NCBI GenBank assembly: GCA_029936515.1
Contig: JAPYSK010000008.1
Location: forward strand, 1-42,291
Direction: 5' to 3'
Length of the DNA: 42,291 bases
Origin: Candidatus Thioglobus sp.
Lineage (GTDB): Bacteria > Pseudomonadota > Gammaproteobacteria > PS1 > Pseudothioglobaceae
The notes below the pieces were generated by a model. It was not told the origin of the DNA. It did not search any database and saw only the letters and a list, made by a program, of their open reading frames with translations. Shown here in pieces: positions 29,281-38,825 of the stretch. The translations under genes and the position numbers were made by a program. Within the stretch, counting starts at the first letter, position 1, and every line of letters starts with the position of its first letter.

Positions 29281-30369
29281 ATGAAAATTGGTATTCTTGG
29301 GTCAGGTCAATTAGGGAGAATGCTCGCACTATCTGCCTATCCTTTAGGCCACGAAATGAGATTTTTAGCACTATCTGAAGAAGACCCCTCTTCTCTGCTT
29401 GGTAAAACATTCATTCATAATGACGATCCTAACATTATTAGAAGCTTTGCTGATAGTTCAGATGTAGTGACTTATGAAAGCGAAAATACTGATGTCAGTA
29501 TTGTTAATGAGATCAGTCTAAATACAGGCGTTTATCCTAGTGAAAAGTCATTATATATCTCTAAACATCGTGGAAGAGAAAAGGCACTTTTTGATAAGCT
29601 AAACATACCAAGCGCACCTTATGAAATGATCAATACTTTAGATGATCTGAAAAGTGCAGTTTACAAAATCGGTCTGCCCGCAATCCTAAAAACAGCTACT
29701 AATGGTTATGATGGTAAAGGACAGTTTTTAATTAATTCAGAATCACAACTCCTAGAAGCATGGGAAAGCATGTCAGGAGTTGAGTCTATTCTGGAGGGAT
29801 TTGTAAAGTTTAAGAGAGAGCTCTCTTTAATAGCAGTAAGAGGAGTAGATGGTAATCTTGAGTATTACCCCTTAGTTGAGAATACTCATTATGAAGGTAT
29901 TCTCAGACTAACTATAGCTCCAGCTAATAATATTAACAAAATACTCCAAAAAAAGGCAGAAGATTATATGCGCTTAATTCTTAAGGAGATTAATCATGTT
30001 GGAGTCTTGACTATCGAACTTTTTGAAACTGAAGATAACCTTATAGTTAATGAGATGGCTCCAAGAGTTCATAATTCTGGACATTGGACTATTGAGGGAG
30101 CTCAAACTTCGCAATTTGAAAATCATATTAGAGCAATAACAAAGGCGCCTCTAGGTGATACATCTTGTACCAATAGATATAGTGCTATGATTAATATAAT
30201 TGGAGACTATGGGGATTTAGAAAAGGTTCTTGAAACCAAAAATGCTAACCTTCATCTTTACAATAAGGCTGAGCGTGAGCGAAGGAAGCTTGGCCATATA
30301 ACAATAACTTCTAATTCAATTGATGAATTAAACAATAGCTTGGAAAGCCTAAAAGACTTTATGCCCTAA
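29281..30369 (+). CDS. purK: N5-carboxyaminoimidazole ribonucleotide synthase
   Basis: The 362-residue ATP-grasp enzyme uses ATP and bicarbonate to carboxylate AIR. It begins GILGSGQLGRMLA, has PAILKTATNGYDGKGQ for ATP binding, ESILEGFVKFKRELS, and the metal/substrate block VNEMAPRVHNSGHWT. It is the second gene of purEK and ends 7 nt before the convergent gene at 30377. Confidence 0.97.
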   Translation: MKIGILGSGQLGRMLALSAYPLGHEMRFLALSEEDPSSLLGKTFIHNDDPNIIRSFADSSDVVTYESENTDVSIVNEISLNTGVYPSEKSLYISKHRGREKALFDKLNIPSAPYEMINTLDDLKSAVYKIGLPAILKTATNGYDGKGQFLINSESQLLEAWESMSGVESILEGFVKFKRELSLIAVRGVDGNLEYYPLVENTHYEGILRLTIAPANNINKILQKKAEDYMRLILKEINHVGVLTIELFETEDNLIVNEMAPRVHNSGHWTIEGAQTSQFENHIRAITKAPLGDTSCTNRYSAMINIIGDYGDLEKVLETKNANLHLYNKAERERRKLGHITITSNSIDELNNSLESLKDFMP

Positions 30370-30376
30370 GCTGAGA

Positions 30377-30754
30377 TTAATCTTCATTTATATCAAGATT
30401 GTTTTCTTCAAATTTACCAGCTAATTCTTCATCAAAAAACTGTTCTGCAAGTTTTTCTTCATGATGGTAAGCAGACAACTCACTCACTTCTACGCCTGCC
30501 AAGAATTGACAAACGTGAATCATCTCATGACACAAAGTAACAATAAATTTTCGAGTATCTAAAGACTCTTCAATCTCAATAAAAAATTTACCATCACCTT
30601 CATAATCTGTCCAAGCTAAAGCTTCGTCGACTTTTTGAATGGTTAAATCAATTGTTGGGTTATCAGTTTTAGAAAACAATCCATTACTACAGAAGTTGAA
30701 CAACTGCTTTGAAAGTCTTACCTGATCTTTGTTTCCACCATGTATATATAACAT
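30377..30754 (-). CDS. Small HExxH putative zinc metallopeptidase-like protein
   Basis: The 125-residue protein of no family I recognise has HEMIH at 76-80, a zinc-binding HExxH motif in a hydrophobic helix (KFIVTLCHEMIHVCQFLAG). A run of Glu residues at 99-110 could supply a third ligand, as in gluzincins. There is no signal peptide or membrane segment. The C-terminus is acidic. The size suggests a minimal zincin core, like SprT or phage-type domains, but this is inference. It is the last gene after lpxK-kdsB-folD-grx, 22 nt after the glutaredoxin-like gene. Confidence 0.7.
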   Translation of the reverse strand: MLYIHGGNKDQVRLSKQLFNFCSNGLFSKTDNPTIDLTIQKVDEALAWTDYEGDGKFFIEIEESLDTRKFIVTLCHEMIHVCQFLAGVEVSELSAYHHEEKLAEQFFDEELAGKFEENNLDINED

Positions 30755-30776
30755 TTTTTAATACAACACATAGAAA

Positions 30777-31145
30777 TTATAAAAAACGCTCTTCTAAATA
30801 TTTAATAATATCATTGGACTCATAAATCCAGCTCACTTCGCCTGCATATTCCACCTTTAAGCAAGGAACCAAAATCTTACCACCATTTATTTCAAGCTCT
30901 TTTCTATACTCACCCTCTTGAGCATTTCTAGTCTCAATTTGAAGATTTAAGCGCTTGATTGTTCGACGTGCTTTCACACAAAATGGACAAGCATAAAACT
31001 GATAAAGCTTTAAAACTTTTGTTTGCTGATTGACTTTTGATTGGTCTTCATCACTTCTTTTAATTATTGAAGGTCTAAAGATCCAATCAATTAAAATAAT
31101 CAGTCTTCCAGAACCTTCTCGCAATAATTTTAAAAAAGTTCTCAT
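30777..31145 (-). CDS. Glutaredoxin/GST-N-like thiol protein
   Basis: The 122-residue protein carries a thioredoxin-fold glutaredoxin domain at about 44-122: LYQFYACPFCVKARR with the CPFC pair Cys53 and Cys56, the cis-proline loop I-L-V-P-C-L, and a C-terminal I-x-E-S-N-D-I-I-K-Y-L glutathione-site helix. About 42 residues precede the domain, with a hydrophobic/basic stretch (LIILIDWIFRP) that may associate with the membrane. It likely reduces disulfides or glutathione adducts. It overlaps the folD end by 4 nt. Confidence 0.85.
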   Translation of the reverse strand: MRTFLKLLREGSGRLIILIDWIFRPSIIKRSDEDQSKVNQQTKVLKLYQFYACPFCVKARRTIKRLNLQIETRNAQEGEYRKELEINGGKILVPCLKVEYAGEVSWIYESNDIIKYLEERFL

Positions 31146-31975
31146 AGGCTTTGCTTATAAGCTATTAAGGTATTTTCCAATAGAGTGGCAATAGTCATTG
31201 GCCCAACCCCTCCAGGAACGGGCGTTATAGCTCCAGCTTTTTCTTTAATGGCATCAAAATCAACATCGCCAACTAATCTTCCATCTTCTAAACGATTAAT
31301 TCCAACATCTATAACAATTGCCCCGTCTTTAACCCAGTCACCTTTAACCATTTCAGGGATACCTACCCCAACAACAACAATATCTGCCCGACTAACTACG
31401 CCGGCAAGATCTTTTGTTTTACTGTTGCAAATAGTTACAGTACCACGGGCATTGAGAAGTTCCATTGCCATTGGTCTCCCAACAATATTCGAAGCACCAA
31501 TGACAACACAATTCATACCCATTACTGTACAGTCAATTGAAGACAGTATAGTCATAACACCTTTTGGGGTACATGGGCGTAAATGAGATTTATTTTGCAT
31601 TAATTTTCCAATATTTTCACTATGAAAACCATCAACATCCTTTAAAGGTGAAATATGCTCAATAACTTTATTGGCATTGATATGACTAGGCAGAGGCAGC
31701 TGAACCAAAATACCATCTATATGTGGATTATTATTTAGACGCTCTACTTCTTCTAAAAGTTGCTCTTCTGTCGTGTTTTCTGATTTAATAATTTTATCTG
31801 AAAAGAAACCAGCCTCCTTACATGCAAGTTCCTTATTGCGAACGTAGACAGCTGATGCAGAATCTTCACCAACTAATATTACAGCTAGACCTGGTGGTCG
31901 TTTAAGTGTTTTAACTTCATTTGCAATTTTTATTCTCAGATCTTTTGCAATCTGTTTGCCATCAATAATATTCAT
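31142..31975 (-). CDS. folD: Methylenetetrahydrofolate dehydrogenase/cyclohydrolase
   Basis: The 277-residue bifunctional enzyme interconverts 5,10-methylene-, methenyl- and 10-formyl-tetrahydrofolate. Marks are YVRNKELACKEAG with the catalytic lysine, ILVQLPLPSHIN, KDVDGFH, the NADP strand VIGASNIVGRPMA and the end TPVPGGVGPMTIATLL. It overlaps kdsB upstream and the glutaredoxin gene downstream by 4 nt each, so one polycistronic mRNA is likely. Confidence 0.97.
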   Translation of the reverse strand: MNIIDGKQIAKDLRIKIANEVKTLKRPPGLAVILVGEDSASAVYVRNKELACKEAGFFSDKIIKSENTTEEQLLEEVERLNNNPHIDGILVQLPLPSHINANKVIEHISPLKDVDGFHSENIGKLMQNKSHLRPCTPKGVMTILSSIDCTVMGMNCVVIGASNIVGRPMAMELLNARGTVTICNSKTKDLAGVVSRADIVVVGVGIPEMVKGDWVKDGAIVIDVGINRLEDGRLVGDVDFDAIKEKAGAITPVPGGVGPMTIATLLENTLIAYKQSL

Positions 31976-32709
31976 TTTGTCATTTCCTTTTTGGCTCTTT
32001 TTAGATCATTTTCTGTATCTATACCATAACCAGTTGGAGCACAAGCAATCCCCACATGGATATCCATCCCATTACTCAATATAGTCAATTGTTCCAATTT
32101 TTCAGAGAGCTCTAGATCCGATTTCTCCATCTGAAAATATTTTTTTAAAAAACTTACTCGATAGGCATATAAACCAACATGTCGAAAACAAACATCTAGG
32201 TCTATATCATGCTCATTCCTAAAAGCAGGAATTGGTGATCTTGAGAAGTATAAAGCTTTGCCGCGAGAATTATATACAACTTTGACACAATTTGGATCAA
32301 AGTACAACTCCTTACTTTCAATTTTTTCACACAAAGTTGCCACATCCATACAACTATCAACTAGGTTGAAAGCTACTTGATTTATAACTTCTGCATTGAG
32401 CATTGGCTCATCACCTTGAACATTAACAACAATCTCATCATCGTCAAAATCAAGATCAGAAGCAACTTCAAAGAGTCTGGATGTACCAGATGTGTGACTT
32501 GAGCTCGTCATGCATACTTCTGCACCAAAATTTTTCGCTACGTTACTTATTCTTTCATCATCCGTTGCAATAATAACTCGTCTAGCACTACTCTTAAGAG
32601 CATTTAAGTAAGTATGCTCAATAAGAGATCTACCATTAATGTCCTCTAAGAGCTTTGCTGGAAAACGACTTGAGGCATACCTTGCAGGAATAATAACGGA
32701 AAAATCCAT
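31972..32709 (-). CDS. kdsB: CMP-Kdo synthetase
   Basis: The 245-residue 3-deoxy-manno-octulosonate cytidylyltransferase activates Kdo with CTP for transfer to lipid A. It shows the nucleotide-binding IPARYASSRFPAKLL, VATDDERI, VNVQGDEPML and RHVGLYAYR. The start overlaps the Trm112 gene stop by one base (TAATG). Together with kdsA at 21068 and lpxK upstream it covers several Kdo-lipid A steps in this window. Confidence 0.97.
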   Translation of the reverse strand: MDFSVIIPARYASSRFPAKLLEDINGRSLIEHTYLNALKSSARRVIIATDDERISNVAKNFGAEVCMTSSSHTSGTSRLFEVASDLDFDDDEIVVNVQGDEPMLNAEVINQVAFNLVDSCMDVATLCEKIESKELYFDPNCVKVVYNSRGKALYFSRSPIPAFRNEHDIDLDVCFRHVGLYAYRVSFLKKYFQMEKSDLELSEKLEQLTILSNGMDIHVGIACAPTGYGIDTENDLKRAKKEMTK

Positions 32710-32879
32710 TAATTTTCCGAATTCATTTTTCGAGCCTCTTCAACAAGAAGAACAGGGATACCATCTTGAATTGGATAAGCTAACTGACTCTTTTCACAGA
32801 TTAACTCATCACCTACAAGTTTAAGGGGGGCTTTACTTTTTGGGCAAACCAACATCTTTAATAAATCTTCATCAATCAC
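32709..32879 (-). CDS. ycaR: Trm112/YcaR-family small protein (56 residues, GTG start)
   Basis: I read this short gene by hand between lpxK and kdsB: GTG at 32879 to TAA ending at 32709. The protein starts MIDEDLLKMLVCPKSKAPLK and contains GDELICEKSQLAYPIQDGIP with Cys12 and Cys28, matching the UPF0434/Trm112 zinc-ribbon pattern. It keeps only two of the four cysteines of the full Trm112 site, as in E. coli YcaR. Trm112 proteins act as partners of methyltransferases. The order lpxK-ycaR-kdsB is also found in E. coli. Its start overlaps the lpxK stop (GTGA), with GGAG 8 nt upstream. Confidence 0.9.
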   Translation of the reverse strand: MIDEDLLKMLVCPKSKAPLKLVGDELICEKSQLAYPIQDGIPVLLVEEARKMNSEN

Positions 32880-33844
32880 AATTTAGACTCCAATTGCTCA
32901 TAAAAATCCAAACTCAGTTTTGCGCTAACATTTAAATACCACATCTGACTTGTCGCAAAATGCTTACATTTTACACAATCCTTAGCTGTCATTAGTATCG
33001 GATAATCTTCTTTAAAGGCTAGGTCACCTTTAATAAATGGGTGATGATCAGGAAATGACTTTGTAGTTAATTTAGCACCTTGGTCTTCAAGCATTTTATA
33101 AAAATTTTCAGGACTTCCAATTCCAGCAACAGCATAGCAGTTTATATTTTCAAAATAATCAAGTTTTTTAGTTTCACTTGTCAGAAGGTTTGTATAAGAC
33201 TCAGCCTCAAGTTGGCACGACACTTCTCCATCTGCTCTAGAACCATTATTAATAATTATATCAACTGATTTGAGTCTACTTATTGACTCTCTAAGTGGTC
33301 CTGATGGAAGAAATAGGCCATTTCCAAAACGATTAACGCCTTCAACAACTGCTATTTCAAGGTCACGACCCATTGAGTAGTGTTGAAGACCATCATCACT
33401 AATAATTATGTCTAAATTATAGTTTTTAGTTAAAAACTTAACTGCGTTGCTTCTTTTTTTTGCGACAACAACATTGGCATTTGTATGTTGCGCTATCAAG
33501 ACAGGCTCATCACCACACTCTCTAGGATTACTTAAGTGGGTGACTTCTAATGACTCTTGTGTGTAATTTCCGCCATAGCCCCTAGAAACAACCCCAACTT
33601 TTTTATTTTGAGAAACAAAATAATTAGCAATTGCTATTACGATTGGTGTTTTTCCACTGCCACCTACAGTAACATTTCCAACAACAACAACAGGAACTGA
33701 TGAATGATTTACCTTAAAAATTCCTACCCTATAAAGCCATCCTCTTAAGCTAGATAAGATAAAAAAGATTAATGATAAAGGAAGTAGAAGAATGTTAATG
33801 AAACCTAACTTATTATGATTAACAAAACTTAAAATACTTGACAT
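32876..33844 (-). CDS. lpxK: Tetraacyldisaccharide 4'-kinase
   Basis: The inner-membrane-associated kinase phosphorylates the lipid A precursor. There is a hydrophobic N-terminal helix (INILLLPLSLIFFIL), the P-loop VGNVTVGGSGKTP, VVSRGYGG, GDEPVL, ISDDGLQHYS and the C-terminal TAKDCVKC. I prefer ATG 33844 (322 residues), although the frame runs to a GTG at 33862, which would add MIKVTI; no strong Shine-Dalgarno decides between them. It diverges from the Lol permease across about 53 nt and is first of the operon lpxK-ycaR-kdsB-folD. Confidence 0.94.
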   Translation of the reverse strand: MSSILSFVNHNKLGFINILLLPLSLIFFILSSLRGWLYRVGIFKVNHSSVPVVVVGNVTVGGSGKTPIVIAIANYFVSQNKKVGVVSRGYGGNYTQESLEVTHLSNPRECGDEPVLIAQHTNANVVVAKKRSNAVKFLTKNYNLDIIISDDGLQHYSMGRDLEIAVVEGVNRFGNGLFLPSGPLRESISRLKSVDIIINNGSRADGEVSCQLEAESYTNLLTSETKKLDYFENINCYAVAGIGSPENFYKMLEDQGAKLTTKSFPDHHPFIKGDLAFKEDYPILMTAKDCVKCKHFATSQMWYLNVSAKLSLDFYEQLESKL

Positions 33845-33897
33845 TATGGTAACTTTAATCACTTTTAAAACATTAATTATGACAAAATATTCCGACC

Positions 33898-35133
33898 ATG
33901 AGTGTTGAATTTCATATTTCTAACCAATATTTACGATCTAACCGGAAAAAAGGCTTCGTTTCCTTTATTTCTGGGGTTTCTATGGTAGGCCTAATTCTTG
34001 CCGTTATGTCACTAATTACAGTGTTGTCAGTTATGAATGGCTTTCATGAAGAATTAACAAATCGAGTTTTAAATACTATATCTCACTCATACATAACCGA
34101 AAGTGATGATACGCTTGAAAATTGGGAAGAGCTTAGAATAAAAATAAACTCTCAGGAGCACATAGTGGCGTCCTCCCCTTATGTTGAAGATTTTGCTTTG
34201 ATGACCTCTAAAAAAGCTTCTCAAGGCGTTAGTGTTAGAGGAATAATGGTTGACCTAGAAGCAACGACATCTTCATTACTAGATGATATCAAGTATGGTG
34301 AAATAAGCCTTAATCAAGACTCATCAACTATTTTAATTGGAGTTGGATTAGCAACACTTATGGGCACTGGTATTGGAGATACATTAACACTAATAGCTCC
34401 AACTCGAAACTCAATTGGCTTATTGACGCCTAAATCACAAACCTATACAGTTGGTGGAATATTTAATGCCGGTCTAAACGAATATAACAATAGTTTAGCG
34501 TTCATTCACCTCTTTGATGCTCAAGATCTGTTCAGTTTAGAGGACCAAGTTTCGGGAATCCGCCTTAAAGTGGATGACTTGTTTGAAGCTAACAAGATTA
34601 CTAATGATTTAGTTAAGCAACTTGGTAATAATTATTATGGCGTTGATTGGATGCAACAAAAAAGAAATTTTATTAGAGCTTTAAATCTTGAAAAACAAAT
34701 GATTGCGATCATTCTGTCTTTGATTATTGCTGTTGCTGCTTTTAATATTGTATCTATGATGGTTATGGTAGTTACCGACAAAAAAGGAGACATAGCAATT
34801 CTTAGAACTATTGGGATGACTCCTAAGAGAATTGTAAAAATATTCTTTTATCAAGGTCTCAGTATTGGTTTTATCGGTATAGCTATTGGAACAATTCTTG
34901 GAATAATCTTAGCTCTTAATATTGAATCAGTTATCTCTGGAATTGAGAGTCTTATTGGATTCCAATTTTTTCCGAAAGATGTCTTTTATATTAATCGCTT
35001 TCCCTCAAAAATTCTAATGAGTGATGTAATTAGCATAATGCTAGGTGCTTTTGTGCTAGTAATTATTGCAGCAATTTACCCAGCAAGACGTGCTGGTAAA
35101 GTCAACATTTCAGAGGTTCTAAGACATGAGTAA
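33898..35133 (+). CDS. lolC: Lipoprotein-releasing ABC permease (LolC/LolE type)
   Basis: The 411-residue protein has the MacB/FtsX-like layout: an N-terminal cytoplasmic start, membrane helix 1 at about 21-46, a large periplasmic domain (about 48-265), then three helices, with the last ending [20 protein letters not shown]. It extracts outer-membrane lipoproteins from the inner membrane for LolA. Only one permease gene is present and it is followed at once by lolD, with no lolE, so it may be the hybrid LolF form that works as a homodimer. It overlaps lolD by 8 nt. Confidence 0.92.
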   Translation: MSVEFHISNQYLRSNRKKGFVSFISGVSMVGLILAVMSLITVLSVMNGFHEELTNRVLNTISHSYITESDDTLENWEELRIKINSQEHIVASSPYVEDFALMTSKKASQGVSVRGIMVDLEATTSSLLDDIKYGEISLNQDSSTILIGVGLATLMGTGIGDTLTLIAPTRNSIGLLTPKSQTYTVGGIFNAGLNEYNNSLAFIHLFDAQDLFSLEDQVSGIRLKVDDLFEANKITNDLVKQLGNNYYGVDWMQQKRNFIRALNLEKQMIAIILSLIIAVAAFNIVSMMVMVVTDKKGDIAILRTIGMTPKRIVKIFFYQGLSIGFIGIAIGTILGIILALNIESVISGIESLIGFQFFPKDVFYINRFPSKILMSDVISIMLGAFVLVIIAAIYPARRAGKVNISEVLRHE

Positions 35134-35803
35134 TATAATAGAATGTCGTTCTCTTAGTTTTTCATACATAGACGGAAACAATCAAACTTCTGTTTTAAAT
35201 AACTTAAATTTTGAAGTCGAACTAGGAGATTCAATAGCAATATTAGGTCAATCGGGTTGTGGAAAATCAACACTGCTTAACTTAATTGCAGGACTAGATA
35301 GCCCTTCGGAAGGTGATGTACTTATAAATAATATCAACATAGCAAAGCTCAATGAAAAAGATCGTACAGAGTTGCGCTCTAACAACTTTGGATTCGTTTA
35401 CCAATTCCATCACCTACTTAACGATTTTTCATCTATCTATAATGTTGCCTTGCCACTCCTTATTAGAGGAGACAATAAAGAAAGTGCAATTTTAAATTCT
35501 AAAAAAATATTGACAAAAGTAGGATTAGAAAATCGATTAAATCATAATCCCTCAGAACTCTCTGGCGGTGAAAGGCAGAGAGTTGCAATTGCAAGAGCAA
35601 TGGTCACTGAACCCGCATGTATTTTAGCAGATGAGCCCACGGGAAACCTTGATGCTAAGAATGCTAAAGATGTTTTAGAGTTAATCTTGGAGCTTAATGA
35701 AAACAACACTACATCATTATTGATTGTAACTCATGATTTATCTATAGCCAATAAAATGAACAGGAAGCTTACATTAAGTAATAGCAAGCTTGTTGATATA
35801 TAA
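35126..35803 (+). CDS. lolD: Lipoprotein-releasing ABC ATPase LolD
   Basis: The 225-residue ATPase has Walker [10 protein letters not shown], the Q-loop region [15 protein letters not shown] typical of LolD (the LolD motif), signature [14 protein letters not shown], Walker [12 protein letters not shown] and H-loop VTHD. It drives the permease upstream. It is convergent with oadB; the 83-nt gap contains a short CCAAC/GTTGG pairing but no clear terminator. Confidence 0.96.
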   Translation: MSNIIECRSLSFSYIDGNNQTSVLNNLNFEVELGDSIAILGQSGCGKSTLLNLIAGLDSPSEGDVLINNINIAKLNEKDRTELRSNNFGFVYQFHHLLNDFSSIYNVALPLLIRGDNKESAILNSKKILTKVGLENRLNHNPSELSGGERQRVAIARAMVTEPACILADEPTGNLDAKNAKDVLELILELNENNTTSLLIVTHDLSIANKMNRKLTLSNSKLVDI

Positions 35804-35886
35804 GATTATTTAAGTTCTTTTGAGTTTTTAGTAAAGCTAATTAATTGATCAAGATATAACCAACAACTAAAAGTCAGAATCGTTGG

Positions 35887-37017
35887 CTATCCTAAAAATT
35901 GAATCATAATTCCAGCTGCAATTGCAGAACCTATAACGCCAGCTACGTTAGGACCCATTGCATGCATCAATAAAAAGTTATTTGAGTCGGACTCGAGCCC
36001 TACCTTATTTGAGACACGAGCTGCCATCGGAACTGCTGAAACACCAGCTGAACCAATCAACGGGTTAATTTTATTTTTGCTAAATACGTTCATCATTTTT
36101 GCCATAAGTAGTCCACACATTGTCCCTATTGAGAAAGCAACTAAGCCTAATAACAATATCCCTAGCGTATCTAATTGAAGAAATTTATCTGCCATCAACT
36201 TTGATCCAACAGCCAAACCAAGAAAAATAGTTACTATATTAATTAAAGCATTCTGCGTTGTATCACTAAGACGATCTACAACACCAGACTCTTTCATTAA
36301 GTTACCGAAAGCAAACATACCTAGCAATGGTGCCGCTGCAGGAAGTAAAAGTGCTACAAGCAATAATAATATAATTGGGAAAACAATTTTTTCCATTTTA
36401 GAGACTTCACGTAATTGAACCATCTTAATCTTTCTTTCTTTCTCTGAAGTCATTGCTCTCATAATAGGAGGCTGAATAAGTGGAACTAATGCCATATAAG
36501 AATAAGAAGCTACAGCGATCGCACCTAATAACTCTGGTGCAAGAATTGAGGCAACATAGATTGAGGTTGGACCATCTGCACCTCCAATAATACCAATTGC
36601 AGCAGCCTGCTTTAAACTAAAGTCAAATACTCCAATTACTGACAGGCCAACTGCGCCTAGCAATGTCGCAAAAATTCCAAACTGTGCAGCTGCACCAAGC
36701 AGAAGAGTTTTGGGATTTGCAAGGAGGGGGCCAAAATCTGTTAAAGCACCGACACCCATAAAAATGATTAGTGGGAAAGCACCAGACTCAATACCAACCA
36801 TATAAAAAAGATGGAGAATACCACCATCAACGGCTAAATTAGCTCCTGGAATATTACTAAGAAGTGCGCCAAAACCGATAGGCAAGAGAAGAAGTGGCTC
36901 GAATTTTTTTACAATAGCCAGATATATTAACAGAATACCAACTAACAGCATTAGCCCTTGGCCCCATTCCATTTGATATAAGCCAGTATTAACCCAAAGT
37001 AGCTTTAAATACTCCAC
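35887..37017 (-). CDS. oadB: Oxaloacetate decarboxylase beta subunit (Na+ pump)
   Basis: The 376-residue membrane protein has about nine or more helices and the family core [14 protein letters not shown], whose Asp is the Na+-binding residue of the OadB/MmdB/GcdB family, plus [10 protein letters not shown] and [15 protein letters not shown] near the end. It decarboxylates the carboxybiotin formed by OadA and exports Na+. The family also includes methylmalonyl- and glutaconyl-CoA decarboxylases, but the OadA next door assigns it to oxaloacetate. It starts 2 nt after oadA. Confidence 0.95.
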   Translation of the reverse strand: MEYLKLLWVNTGLYQMEWGQGLMLLVGILLIYLAIVKKFEPLLLLPIGFGALLSNIPGANLAVDGGILHLFYMVGIESGAFPLIIFMGVGALTDFGPLLANPKTLLLGAAAQFGIFATLLGAVGLSVIGVFDFSLKQAAAIGIIGGADGPTSIYVASILAPELLGAIAVASYSYMALVPLIQPPIMRAMTSEKERKIKMVQLREVSKMEKIVFPIILLLLVALLLPAAAPLLGMFAFGNLMKESGVVDRLSDTTQNALINIVTIFLGLAVGSKLMADKFLQLDTLGILLLGLVAFSIGTMCGLLMAKMMNVFSKNKINPLIGSAGVSAVPMAARVSNKVGLESDSNNFLLMHAMGPNVAGVIGSAIAAGIMIQFLG

Positions 37018-37019
37018 AA

Positions 37020-38822
37020 CTAACCTAAAGAAAGTAGGAGTTGACCAACAGTTACTGAATCACTCTCTTTTACGCTAACATTCAAAACAACCCCAGATCG
37101 AGTTGCTTTGATTTCAGTTTCCATTTTCATAGCCTCTAAAATTACTAAAGTATCACCTTTTTTAACAGCCTGATTAGGGCTAACTAGGATTTTCCAAATA
37201 GTTCCAGATAGTGGAGCAGAGACGTCTTCTTTTCCATTCGCTAAAGGTATATTTGACTCCTCTTGAGAATCTCCAGAATTTGATGAGGATTTATCTGATG
37301 AAGCACCCATGGAGGTTATCGTTCCTCCATCTGATACGCTAACAGTATAAGATTGCCCTTTAAATGAAACGGTATAAACGCCTTCATTTTTTTCGTTAGA
37401 TAATGAGCTTGTTTCTTCTTTTGGAACAGGCTCAAAGAAATCTGGGTTATCTCTATTCTCTAAAAATTGAATACCCACTTGTGGAAAAAGTGCATAAGTC
37501 AGTAAATCATCAATTTTTTCATCAGCAACCCTTATATTTTTCTCCAAAACGATCTTATCAAACTCAGATTCTAGAATCTCCAACTCAGGTTCAATATTAT
37601 CCGCAGGACGACATGTAATAGCTTCTGATCCTTCTAAAACCCGTACTTGAAGTTCCTTATTTACAGGTGCTGGTGCAGCACCGTATTCACCTTTAAGGAT
37701 TCCAGCAGCCTCTCTAGTAATCGTTTTATATCGCTCTCCAGTTAGAATATTAAGTACGGATTGAGTACCAACAATTTGAGAGGTCGGCGTTACAAGAGGA
37801 ATGTATCCTAAATCTTTTCGAACGCGGGGAATTTCTAATAATACATCATCCATTTTATCAAGTGCATTCTGTTCTTTTAACTGACTTTCCATATTTGTCA
37901 ACATACCACCAGGAACTTGCGATAGTAAAATACGAGAATCTACACCCTTAAGGGATCCTTCAAATTTAGAATACTTAGCTCTTACAGGCTTAAAGTATTG
38001 ATCAATCTCTTCTAGTTTTTCTAGGTCCAGGCCAGTTTTTCGAGAACCATGCTCTAAAATAGAGACAACTGAATTAGTAGCTGAATGACTAGAAGTCATA
38101 CTCATAGATCCAATACATGTATCAACACGATCTATTCCAGCCTCAACTGCTTTAATAATACATGCTGTTGAAAGACCAGTTGTAGCATGTGCATGAAGCT
38201 GAATTGGTATATCAATCACTTTTTTTAATTTTTTAACTAAATCATAGGCTACATATGGTTGCAATAACCCAGCCATATCTTTAATACAAAGTGAATGAGC
38301 ACCCATATCCTCAATTCTTTTAGCCATATCAATCCATAACTCAGTAGTATGAACTGGGCTAACTGTATAAGAAATAGTACCTTGTGCATGTTGACCAACT
38401 TTAATGGTTTGATCAATGGCAGTTTTAAGATTGCGTGTATCATTCATTGCATCAAATATTCTCAAAACCTCAACACCATTATCTGCACAACGATCTACAA
38501 ACCTTCTAACTACATCATCACTGTAATGACGGTATCCCAATAAATTTTGCGCCCTTAATAACATTTGTTGAGGAGTATTGGGCATAACTTTTTTTATCTC
38601 ACGAATCCTCTCCCAAGGATCCTCACCCAGAAAACGAATACAGGCATCAAATGTAGCACCACCCCATGACTCCATCGACCAATACCCAATCTGATCAAGT
38701 TTTTCTGCAATAGGCAACATGTCATCAATTCGCATACGGGTTGCGAATAGTGACTGATGTCCATCTCTTAAAACTAGCTCAGTAATTTGTACGGGTTTGT
38801 TATTATTTTCTTTATCTGACAT
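37020..38822 (-). CDS. oadA: Oxaloacetate decarboxylase alpha subunit (biotin-dependent)
   Basis: The 600-residue protein has an N-terminal carboxyltransferase barrel ([16 protein letters not shown]; metal-site [10 protein letters not shown]), a middle PYC_OADA domain, a flexible S/G/E-rich linker (about 480-530), and a C-terminal biotinyl domain with the acceptor Lys566 in [10 protein letters not shown]. It moves CO2 from oxaloacetate to biotin, giving pyruvate. A carboxylase-type (PycB) function is excluded by the OadB and OadG partners. Second gene of oadG-A-B. Confidence 0.96.
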   Translation of the reverse strand: MSDKENNNKPVQITELVLRDGHQSLFATRMRIDDMLPIAEKLDQIGYWSMESWGGATFDACIRFLGEDPWERIREIKKVMPNTPQQMLLRAQNLLGYRHYSDDVVRRFVDRCADNGVEVLRIFDAMNDTRNLKTAIDQTIKVGQHAQGTISYTVSPVHTTELWIDMAKRIEDMGAHSLCIKDMAGLLQPYVAYDLVKKLKKVIDIPIQLHAHATTGLSTACIIKAVEAGIDRVDTCIGSMSMTSSHSATNSVVSILEHGSRKTGLDLEKLEEIDQYFKPVRAKYSKFEGSLKGVDSRILLSQVPGGMLTNMESQLKEQNALDKMDDVLLEIPRVRKDLGYIPLVTPTSQIVGTQSVLNILTGERYKTITREAAGILKGEYGAAPAPVNKELQVRVLEGSEAITCRPADNIEPELEILESEFDKIVLEKNIRVADEKIDDLLTYALFPQVGIQFLENRDNPDFFEPVPKEETSSLSNEKNEGVYTVSFKGQSYTVSVSDGGTITSMGASSDKSSSNSGDSQEESNIPLANGKEDVSAPLSGTIWKILVSPNQAVKKGDTLVILEAMKMETEIKATRSGVVLNVSVKESDSVTVGQLLLSLG

Positions 38823-38825
38823 ATC

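Noticed and set aside
31185-31586. 133-codon plus-strand frame opposite folD
   Set aside because: Antisense to conserved folD; composition is a shadow (rich in T, P, S, I), with no ribosome site or motif.
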